A stretch of 9,017 bases of DNA from Candidatus Poribacteria bacterium (GTDB taxonomy: Bacteria; Poribacteria; DTPJ01), in the NCBI GenBank assembly GCA_011334435.1, contig DTPJ01000434.1:1-9017 (forward strand), in the 5' to 3' direction. The notes below the pieces were generated by a model that made no database searches, had not been told where the DNA came from, and saw only the letters and a list, made by a program, of their open reading frames with translations. Of this stretch, positions 1 through 5,295 are shown piece by piece. Numbering within the stretch: position 1 is the first letter of the stretch; each line of letters opens with the position of its first letter. The translations under genes and the position numbers were made by a program.

Positions 1-69
1 CTTCATATCTTCCGCCTCCATTTCCAGAGTCACATAGGATGCTATCTTACTTCTTTGATATTCTCTCAT
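1..69 (-). CDS. Partial minus-strand gene, N-terminus only, function unknown
   Basis: An ATG on the minus strand at 69-67 opens a frame that runs 23 codons to the window edge without a stop; the peptide begins MREYQRSKIASYVTLEMEAE. An in-frame TAA lies six bases upstream of the ATG, so this is the first possible ATG in the frame. A weak purine stretch (AAAAGG) lies about 15 bases upstream, which is far for a ribosome binding site. The fragment is hydrophilic and too short to assign to a family. It points the same way as the downstream toxin-antitoxin pair but is separated from it by 560 bases. It could also be a chance open frame. Confidence 0.35.
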   Translation of the reverse strand, partial: MREYQRSKIASYVTLEMEAEDMK

Positions 70-629
70 TTTTTATCATCAACTTGCCTTTTTAGTCAAA
101 TCTCCCCTGCTTGATAGATATGTTTGTTTGGTTGTATCTTTATATAAGGTCAAATTTTATTGACGGGTTGCGTATTTAGATGCCTCATAATAGATATAAT
201 GCAGAACAATTACCCGCACCACCAAATTCCCTAAACATATGTAAAATCAATAGATTAAACTATTTCCGCCCTTTAATAAAATAACTATAACAAAACTATG
301 CCAACTATACCCCACCTTTGCCCATTTTCCCAGCATGAAAATGTCAAATAAATGAATATTTATGAACTTTCTGGCATGTCTATGGCAAGCATCAGCGACA
401 AGTAATGATTGATCAGTGACAGACGGAAACGCTATGGATGCCATTTAGAGAACACCCGTTACCAATTAAACCCCCTCTAAAATGCCCTAAAACGCATTTA
501 TTCTATCATATGGCTATACTAATAGGGCAACCTGAGATAGACGCCTTATAAGCCATTCTGAAGCGTTTTCCCCGTATTCTGCAAATAGACCCTAACCTGT
601 CCTTGTGAGTGCTATGGACTATTATTCGC
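70..629. other. Intergenic stretch with no supportable gene
   Basis: This AT-rich stretch has no frame that I would defend as a gene. A 65-codon minus-strand frame at 247-444 has an ATG but no convincing ribosome binding site and an unremarkable cysteine/histidine/aromatic-rich composition. A TATAAT hexamer occurs at 195-200, but no -35 hexamer sits at the right distance. I see no tRNA, no clear terminator and no convincing insertion-sequence end. It may be decayed sequence between two accessory modules. Confidence 0.5.
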
Positions 630-1028
630 TTAGATAGATATAATCTCCAAACCATCAATTCGTTTGAAATGCTCGATATTATTTGTGCAAAGCGGAATCT
701 GATGATAGATACAAGTAGCAGCGATCATAACATCAAGATCACCGATCAGTAATCCCCGACGACGAAGTAACCCACGCTGCTGACCAAATACCCTGCATAT
801 CCCATCATCTATTTCCAATACAGCGATACCTTTGAGGAAATCCCTTAACCTTTCCATGCTGACCTCAGGGTCTCGTGAATAATATACCCCCTCATATAAC
901 TCAGCTAAAGAGATGATACTTATCCCTAACCCATAAGGTTCCAGTTCTAAAAGTTTTGTCCTTACTCTCTCAACTCCATTAAGGTTACTCACAACCCAAT
1001 CTGTATCAATGAGATATGAAATTTTCAA
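630..1028 (-). CDS. vapC: VapC-type PIN-domain ribonuclease toxin
   Basis: This 132-residue protein has the length and layout of a VapC toxin, a Mg-dependent endoribonuclease that typically cuts tRNA or rRNA when its antitoxin is lost. Visible PIN residues are Asp8 in LIDTDW, the helix glutamate in SLAELYEG (about 43), the paired acids in IGDLDVMIAA (about 96-98), and TNNIEHF near 115, where the usual TxD/TxN motif sits. The start is TTG at 1028, supported by GGAGG (complement of 1036-1040) seven bases upstream. The start overlaps the antitoxin stop by four bases (TTGA), indicating translational coupling. The frame ends with TAA at 632-630. Family assignment is strong; the RNA target cannot be read from the sequence. 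Confidence 0.9.
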   Translation of the reverse strand: MKISYLIDTDWVVSNLNGVERVRTKLLELEPYGLGISIISLAELYEGVYYSRDPEVSMERLRDFLKGIAVLEIDDGICRVFGQQRGLLRRRGLLIGDLDVMIAATCIYHQIPLCTNNIEHFKRIDGLEIISI

Positions 1029-1258
1029 AGCTTAACCTCCGGACGTGTTGAAATCCTGCGACTTTCATATATATCCTTCAAGAATTGGTCAGCATCGATC
1101 AACCCCTTCCATCCGCCAAAGCTCCTCTTGATCCCCTCCGCAGCATCAGCAATGGGCTCTGAAACCGTTATGGTGATCTCCGTGCCATCCTCAATATCAA
1201 TATCCTCCAATGGCTCAATAACACCATTCCTATATCTTGCCTTAATTGTCTTTATCAA
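1025..1258 (-). CDS. DUF104 / AF2212-like antitoxin of the VapBC pair
   Basis: This 77-residue protein begins MIKTIKARYRNGVIEPLED and continues with an acidic DGTEITITVSE strand. That pattern is typical of the DUF104 (AF2212-like) antitoxin family, a small beta-barrel-like N-terminus followed by a C-terminal tail that binds the toxin. The tail here is residues 40-77 and contains FGGWKGLIDADQFLKDIYESR, here cited only to mark its aromatic and charged residues. The start is TTG at 1258; a full GGAGGTGA (complement of 1265-1272) lies six bases upstream, and no ATG occurs nearby in frame. It is the first gene of the pair and is expected to neutralise the PIN toxin and bind the shared promoter region. 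I leave the symbol blank because this family is not always called VapB. Confidence 0.85.
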   Translation of the reverse strand: MIKTIKARYRNGVIEPLEDIDIEDGTEITITVSEPIADAAEGIKRSFGGWKGLIDADQFLKDIYESRRISTRPEVKL

Positions 1259-1297
1259 CTAACCTCACCTCCAAAATCTATGTTAAAAAGCTCTCAC

Positions 1298-1330
1298 TGA
1301 TATTCTATCACCAACTCGCCTGATCATCAA
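1298..1330 (-). promoter_or_regulatory. Promoter and operator-like repeat of the toxin-antitoxin pair
   Basis: Read on the minus strand, TTGATG (1330-1325) and TAGAAT (1307-1302) are separated by exactly 17 bases, which fits a sigma70-type promoter. The predicted transcript would start near 1295, leaving a leader of about 37 bases before the TTG start at 1258. An inverted repeat TGATA/TATCA (1298-1302 and 1306-1310, three-base spacer) sits directly over the -10 hexamer. Toxin-antitoxin operons usually autoregulate by binding such sites, so this is a plausible operator; binding itself is inferred. Confidence 0.6.
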
Positions 1331-1353
1331 AGGATTTTTTTCTGAACTCACAC

Positions 1354-1455
1354 CTGCACATCAACACTATGGACATTATGAGCTATCTCCATTTAGATGT
1401 GCAGATGTCAGTCCGGAAACAAACAATAGTTCATAATAACAATAGCTCATAATAT
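1354..1455. repeat. Cluster of inverted and direct repeats between the divergent transcription units
   Basis: Three repeat relations overlap here. CTGCACATC at 1354-1362 is the perfect reverse complement of 1396-1404. ATTATGAGCTAT at 1375-1386 is the perfect reverse complement of 1442-1453 (12 bp). The 16-base unit at 1424-1439 (CAATAGTTCATAATAA) is repeated immediately at 1440-1455, differing at the seventh and final bases. The last pair means the 12-bp motif occurs as two direct copies and one inverted copy. Such a cluster could be a multi-site operator or the stem of a transcript ending at the terminator just downstream. No coding potential is seen. Confidence 0.6.
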
Positions 1456-1485
1456 TTTAGCTCTTTAACAATGATGGATTTATAT

Positions 1486-1523
1486 AGCGTCAATGGCTAA
1501 TGTCGTTGACGCTTTTTCTTTTT
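1486..1523 (+). terminator. Orphan rho-independent terminator on the plus strand
   Basis: AGCGTCAA at 1486-1493 pairs perfectly with TTGACGCT at 1506-1513. Three further pairs, two of them G-U, extend the stem to 11 with a six-base loop (1497-1502). A T-rich tract (TTTTT C TTTTT, 1513-1523) follows. This is a textbook intrinsic terminator for plus-strand transcription. On the minus strand the sequence after the stem is TATATA-like, so it is not a good bidirectional terminator. No plus-strand gene lies upstream in the window, so what it terminates is unclear. Confidence 0.75.
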
Positions 1524-1535
1524 CATAAATTTTTG

Positions 1536-1564
1536 TTGACTTTTCTATCTCACTATTTTATACT
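1536..1564 (+). promoter_or_regulatory. Sigma70-like promoter of the ATPase/helicase operon
   Basis: TTGACT (1536-1541) and TATACT (1559-1564) are separated by exactly 17 bases, each one mismatch from the consensus hexamers. It lies just past the orphan terminator and points into the operon. A start near 1571 would give a leader of about 325 bases before the first operon gene at 1896, unusually long, and containing a leader ORF and strong secondary structure. Confidence 0.7.
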
Positions 1565-1600
1565 CATCAATAATCCTTAAAAAGACAAGGGGGTTCAGCT

Positions 1601-1639
1601 ATGCTTTTTTGTTTATGTAAGTATCTAAGTTGGCAGTAA
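1601..1639 (+). CDS. Short leader ORF, 12 residues (MLFCLCKYLSWQ)
   Basis: An ATG at 1601 is preceded by AAGGGGG at 1587-1593 with a seven-base spacer, an excellent ribosome binding site. The frame encodes MLFCLCKYLSWQ and stops at TAA 1637-1639. It begins about 30 bases after the predicted transcription start. The peptide has two Cys, one Trp and three Leu codons in twelve positions, the kind of composition found in attenuation leader peptides. It ends 28 bases before a region of alternative hairpins. Known leader peptides of resistance operons and amino-acid operons act by ribosome position or stalling; that this one does so is inference. It could instead be a chance start with a good ribosome site, since 12 codons is very short. 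Confidence 0.45.
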   Translation: MLFCLCKYLSWQ

Positions 1640-1667
1640 GGAAAGCTTGTCAATAGTTTCTATACAA

Positions 1668-1839
1668 GTTCTCGTTATATGGTTCTTTGGTGACAAATAT
1701 GAAAAGTTCATTATAAAAGGCAATAAAAATGCGGAATTGGCATTTTGAGCCTGTTGGTAAATTGATGAAACCCAATTGCAGGCTTGGATTGGGATTTTTT
1801 TGAATTTATTGCCAAAGAACCGATAATGATTACGAGAAC
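1668..1839 (+). other. 172-bp structured leader element with nested complementary arms
   Basis: Complementary segments nest in order. GTTCTCG 1668-1674 pairs with 1833-1839. GGTTCTTTGG 1681-1690 pairs with 1812-1821. GGCAATAAA 1719-1727 pairs with 1805-1813, sharing two bases with the previous helix. ATGAA 1699-1703 pairs with 1707-1711, and AAAATGC 1726-1732 with 1740-1746. Within the centre, 1749-1757 pairs with 1772-1783 (three-base bulge), which excludes the terminator-like pairing of 1771-1776 with 1788-1793. The whole could fold as an outer stem closing a branched set of hairpins. It lies in the leader of the operon, so a regulatory RNA is likely. The alternative is a small palindromic mobile element (MITE-like); I see no clear target-site duplication at its ends. 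Confidence 0.55.
1771..1801 (+). terminator. Terminator-like hairpin inside the operon leader (possible attenuator)
   Basis: CCCAAT at 1771-1776 pairs with ATTGGG at 1788-1793 around an 11-base loop, followed after one A by seven T residues (1795-1801). The six-pair stem is modest, so termination would be partial. The left arm is also part of the alternative hairpin 1749-1757/1772-1783, so the two cannot form together. That is the arrangement expected of an attenuator with a competing anti-terminator, placed before the first operon gene. Confidence 0.45.
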
Positions 1840-1895
1840 GAAAATATGAAAAATAACTTTGTTGCAGTACTTATCTACCTGAGGTGTAAATACAT

Positions 1896-2720
1896 ATGGA
1901 TTTAAATCAACTTTTGAATGAGCTTAAGAAGTGTAAGAAAAACTTTGACTTGCTGTTCAAACAGCTGAAAGAAATTTCCTATTTGGAACAAGATCGAATG
2001 GCAAATTTACCCAGGCTAAAAGCACGATTAGCCACAGTCGACAAAACAATGGGTCAGCTTATCCAATGTGCAAGTCAATCTGAAGTTCTACGTAATTGGG
2101 CCAGTCAGTATAGAGAAGATCTCGTTCGTTCTGAAGAGCATTTCAAGAAACATTTCGGAGTGGAACTTGAAAGAGAATTGAGAGCGCATAATCTTTCTCT
2201 TTCAGGGCAATATCCTGATCTCAAATCAGACCTGTATACGATTGAACTTGACTTTGATGGGGAACGGGTGGTGCTATGGTATGGCCCCAAGCAAGAGAGA
2301 ATAGGTCAGTGTCACTTGTCAGTAACAGAAATAGTAAATCGTATCGAAAAATTCAGGCAACAGATAGGATCGGGGTTAAGTGAGGATGAATTTCTAAAGA
2401 GACTGAGAGAAGCTTATTCCCGCGTGATGGGTATCAATCGCGGTGAACCCGCCCCTATTATAGCGGTGCTAACTGAGCTTGCTTATCTACTTCAGGATTC
2501 ACGATTTCGTCAGGATCCGAGGAAAGAGAATTATAGAAGTTACAGTCGTGCTGATTTCAGCTATGACATTTATAAATTTCGTCAGATTAAGGGTCTCCGC
2601 CTCAAAGTTGCTACGAGAGATCACACAAAGAAACGAATGGATTTTCTTTGGGTGCCCGACAATGAAAGCGGCGAAGGTACAACATACTCGCATCTGTATT
2701 TCGAGGAGAAGCAAGAATGA
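1896..2720 (+). CDS. Unrecognised 274-aa protein, first gene of the ATPase/helicase operon
   Basis: I do not recognise this family. The start ATG has GAGGTG at 1881-1886 nine bases upstream. Residues 1-100 are charged and helical, with coiled-coil-like character (LNQLLNELKKCKKNFDLL, and 70-97 rich in E, R and K). Residues 112-130 look like a beta hairpin (LYTIELDFDGERVVLWYGP), 142-200 are helical, and the C-terminus (232-270) returns to beta character (GLRLKVATRDH, MDFLWVP, YSHLYFEE). No signal peptide, membrane segment, Walker motif or nuclease motif is visible, and I see no TerB-like acidic metal motif. The gene overlaps the next start by four bases (ATGA), implying coupled translation and a role as a dedicated partner of the ATPases. 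Plausible roles are DNA or target recognition or a scaffold; both are guesses. Confidence 0.8.
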   Translation: MDLNQLLNELKKCKKNFDLLFKQLKEISYLEQDRMANLPRLKARLATVDKTMGQLIQCASQSEVLRNWASQYREDLVRSEEHFKKHFGVELERELRAHNLSLSGQYPDLKSDLYTIELDFDGERVVLWYGPKQERIGQCHLSVTEIVNRIEKFRQQIGSGLSEDEFLKRLREAYSRVMGINRGEPAPIIAVLTELAYLLQDSRFRQDPRKENYRSYSRADFSYDIYKFRQIKGLRLKVATRDHTKKRMDFLWVPDNESGEGTTYSHLYFEEKQE

Positions 2721-3946
2721 ATGAACTTAGCCAGAACATTGCCCGACGTATCATTGATATAGTAGGAGCAAATGGTATCCCGCCAGAATATGGATTCCAG
2801 TTCTTCACAACAGGTTTAGATCCTTATTTGACCATCATTGAAAAGGAATATTTGTCGTCTTTTATTAAAGATGGAGGATCTGCATTTAAAATGGTTGTTG
2901 GGATCTATGGTGGCGGCAAAACCCATTTCCTTTATTGTGTGCGCGACCTTGCATGGAGAAACAACTTCGCAGTGTCCTACGTTAGGCTAAGTCCCAATGA
3001 GAGCCCATTTCACCGGTTAGAGCAGGTATACAAAGCTATTGTGAAAGGCATCACTCCTTCCCTTACAGCCGAAGAATTACTCTCGGGATATGAGCAAGGT
3101 ATCATAAGTTTCCTGCGCACTTGGTATAGCCAGAAATTTCAAGAATTCAAAAGCAAAGGATTATCAGAAGATAGTTTACATGAAGAGCTGTTAAATTACA
3201 TAGAGAATATCGAAGGCATCGAGAGCATTAGTTTTGTCAAAGCAGTTAAAGCTGCTTTCCGTGCCCTAATGAATCATCAAGAAGATGAGTTTGACAAGAT
3301 CTGTCAATGGTTAAGTGGAGAAGGTTATGATCGTCGTACACACGAACGGCATGGTATCCTTCAGCGTATCGATAGGACAACAGCTTTTACTATGCTGAGG
3401 TCGCTAGTGCAGTGGATCAGACAAATTGGTTATTCAGGTTTGGTAGTCCTTTTAGACGAAGCGGAGCGGGTCCCAAGCTTGAGCACCAGGCAGAAGGAAC
3501 AGCATCTAAGTAATTTACGAGAAGTGATTGACGAATGTGGTCACACGAACTTCCAAGGAGTAATGATTTTCTATGCCGTCCCTAATGAGAACTTCCTGGA
3601 AGGACGGACACAGATCTACGAAGCACTGCGACAACGGCTGTCCACTGTCTTTGATAAACTGAACCCATCAGGGGTGAAGATTGAGCTAGAAAAAGTTGTT
3701 ATTGAACATATTTCCTTCTTGTCCGAGGTTGGGTATAAATTAGCAGAAGTCTATAAAACTGCTCACAACCATCACTTCGACGAGACGGCCCTCGAAAAAA
3801 CAATAAGAATAGTAGCAGAAGCTGCCTATGAGCAGCATTTTGGCGATATTGGCTACAAACGTCTCTTTGTGCAAAAGCTTATTCAAGGGTTTCATTTTCT
3901 ACGTCAGGAAGGGATACCGCCGTCAGCTGAAAACTTACAAATGTAA
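2717..3946 (+). CDS. BrxC/BrxD-type (DUF2791) P-loop ATPase, first copy
   Basis: This 409-residue cytoplasmic ATPase has a Walker A motif GIYGGGKT at 62-69 and a Walker B motif LVVLLDEAE at 242-250 (Asp247, Glu248). After Walker A comes SYVRLSPNESPFHRLEQVY (88-105); an es-P-h-r-l-e-x-v-y pattern in this position is characteristic of the DUF2791 ATP-binding proteins of BREX (BrxC/PglY, BrxD). A sensor-like strand MIFYAVPNENF (283-293) and arginines at 305 and 307 follow, consistent with an AAA-like oligomer. BrxD proteins are of similar size (roughly 400-450 aa). The start ATG at 2717 overlaps the upstream stop and has GAGGAG at 2703-2708, eight bases away. The likely job is an ATP-driven ring or loader working with the helicase three genes on; the substrate is inferred to be DNA. 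Family call is strong, specific role uncertain. Confidence 0.85.
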   Translation: MNELSQNIARRIIDIVGANGIPPEYGFQFFTTGLDPYLTIIEKEYLSSFIKDGGSAFKMVVGIYGGGKTHFLYCVRDLAWRNNFAVSYVRLSPNESPFHRLEQVYKAIVKGITPSLTAEELLSGYEQGIISFLRTWYSQKFQEFKSKGLSEDSLHEELLNYIENIEGIESISFVKAVKAAFRALMNHQEDEFDKICQWLSGEGYDRRTHERHGILQRIDRTTAFTMLRSLVQWIRQIGYSGLVVLLDEAERVPSLSTRQKEQHLSNLREVIDECGHTNFQGVMIFYAVPNENFLEGRTQIYEALRQRLSTVFDKLNPSGVKIELEKVVIEHISFLSEVGYKLAEVYKTAHNHHFDETALEKTIRIVAEAAYEQHFGDIGYKRLFVQKLIQGFHFLRQEGIPPSAENLQM

Positions 3947-3951
3947 AGGGG
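3945..3951 (+). promoter_or_regulatory. Strong ribosome binding site for the second ATPase
   Basis: AAAGGGG lies six bases before the ATG at 3958 and overlaps the TAA stop of the first ATPase gene. It is the only non-overlapping junction in the operon, so this gene can be initiated independently, possibly at a different rate from its paralogue. Confidence 0.6.
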
Positions 3952-3957
3952 TTTTTA

Positions 3958-5295
3958 ATGTCTGATATAGTTATTCATCCTAGATATGGACGTGGTGTAG
4001 TGAAGCAAACGCGTCATAAAGATTTTAAGTTGCTAGTCGCGTTTGACGACGGAATACCACGATGGGTGCGTAGGGATGAATTAGCAGAAAAAGGAATACT
4101 TTCTTCTACCTCATATGTTACAACTGTTACACCAAACACTCTACCGGCATTTTCTGACGAGCGCTTCAAGTCCCGCCGTATGATCGAAGCCTTCCGGCTA
4201 GGCATTGTGCCCTATGATTGTATTGAGGAGTTCACTTTTGGACGCGAGAAGGAGACAGACATCCTTATGGATTGGCTCAACAATTCTGAAGAGAGCACCT
4301 TGTTAGTGATAGGGGAATATGGAACAGGCAAAAGTCATCTATTGCATTACACCTATGGACGTGCGCTACAGTCGGGTTTCGCTGTTGCCTATATTGAGAT
4401 GGATCCCAATGAATCTCCATTCTACAAACCAAAGCAGGTTTATAGCCATTTTGTGCGAACCCTTCGGTTTCGTTTCGTGCAGGATAACCAGTTGAAGGGC
4501 TTTCGTGATTTTTTAAAGGCAGCAATCGATCGTGGTAGCTTCGAGAACCATATATACTTCAGGCACCTGATCGGTAAAATGTCGGACGAGAATCTGTGGG
4601 ATTGGATTGAAGCAAGCGAATCTAGCATCCGTCCATGGGATACAGATTTCCGTAATTTGAACTATTTTTCACTGCCAGGATTGTATGACTACTCTACAGC
4701 TGCGAACATTTACTGCTATCTTCTGAGTGCACTGGGATGGGCAGCAAAAGAGATTCTAGGATTGAAAGGATTATTGTTGATTTTTGACGAGGCAGAAGTA
4801 GTGAACAGGGTTTTTTCTTATCAGATTGATAAGGGCTATAATTTTATGAATGCATTGATCAGTGTAGCAAATAACGATAGCCAATTGCTTAGAAAACCAA
4901 ACGGTATAAGCGGTATAGGGTTCGATTACTGCAGAACGGGCGAAGGTCCCAATATCCCGTTCATTTACAAGCAACCAAGCGGATTAAAGCTGCTTTTCGC
5001 TTTTACAAATCTCTCTCCTCTTTATCGGCTAATTGGATTTCAAACAATTCCGCGGATTGATCTAGAACCTCTAACGGATGCAGCTTTCAAAGAGGTATTT
5101 GAGCATATTTGCCTGATTTACGACAGTGCATACAATTTCCTTGAGGAAGATGTGACAATTGACTATATCTACCGAGTAGTGAGATTCCAAAGTGGTCGCA
5201 GTGGTCGCACACGGTCACTTGTAAAAGGAGCGGTTGAAGCTTTGGATTTGCTTCGTCTAAGTCATGGGGATACGTCGGATAAGGTAATAAAATGA
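3958..5295 (+). CDS. BrxC/BrxD-type ATPase, second copy, with N-terminal Tudor/SH3-like segment
   Basis: Residues 1-45 begin with VIHPRYGRGVV and LLVAFDDGIPRWVRRDEL. This resembles the small Tudor/SH3-like fold at the C-terminus of UvrD/PcrA helicases and in CarD-like proteins, which contacts RNA polymerase or nucleic acid. An ATPase of the DUF2791 kind follows: RRMIEAFRLGIVP (73-85), FGREKETDIL (94-103), Walker A GEYGTGKS (119-126), AYIEMDPNESPFYKPKQVY (144-162), and Walker B LLLIFDEAE (272-280; Asp277, Glu278). A stretch of about 60 residues (281-340) separates Walker B from the sensor-like strand LLFAFTNLSPLY (345-356). The C-terminus has a PLTDAAFKEVFEHI helical part (371-384). It shares the NESPF signature with the preceding protein, so the two are paralogues, but they are strongly diverged. 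They may form a mixed ring or act in successive steps. The stop overlaps the helicase start (ATGA, 5292-5295). Confidence 0.85.
   Translation: MSDIVIHPRYGRGVVKQTRHKDFKLLVAFDDGIPRWVRRDELAEKGILSSTSYVTTVTPNTLPAFSDERFKSRRMIEAFRLGIVPYDCIEEFTFGREKETDILMDWLNNSEESTLLVIGEYGTGKSHLLHYTYGRALQSGFAVAYIEMDPNESPFYKPKQVYSHFVRTLRFRFVQDNQLKGFRDFLKAAIDRGSFENHIYFRHLIGKMSDENLWDWIEASESSIRPWDTDFRNLNYFSLPGLYDYSTAANIYCYLLSALGWAAKEILGLKGLLLIFDEAEVVNRVFSYQIDKGYNFMNALISVANNDSQLLRKPNGISGIGFDYCRTGEGPNIPFIYKQPSGLKLLFAFTNLSPLYRLIGFQTIPRIDLEPLTDAAFKEVFEHICLIYDSAYNFLEEDVTIDYIYRVVRFQSGRSGRTRSLVKGAVEALDLLRLSHGDTSDKVIK

Noticed and set aside
160..200. Promoter made of TTGACG (160-165) and TATAAT (195-200)
   Set aside because: The spacing is 29 bases, far from 17, and no gene follows on that strand.
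247..444. 65-codon minus-strand frame with ATG start
   Set aside because: No convincing ribosome binding site, no recognisable domain, and composition typical of translated AT-rich spacer.
1668..1839. Retron msr-msd RNA
   Set aside because: The nested arms recall retron RNA, but no reverse transcriptase gene is present in the window.
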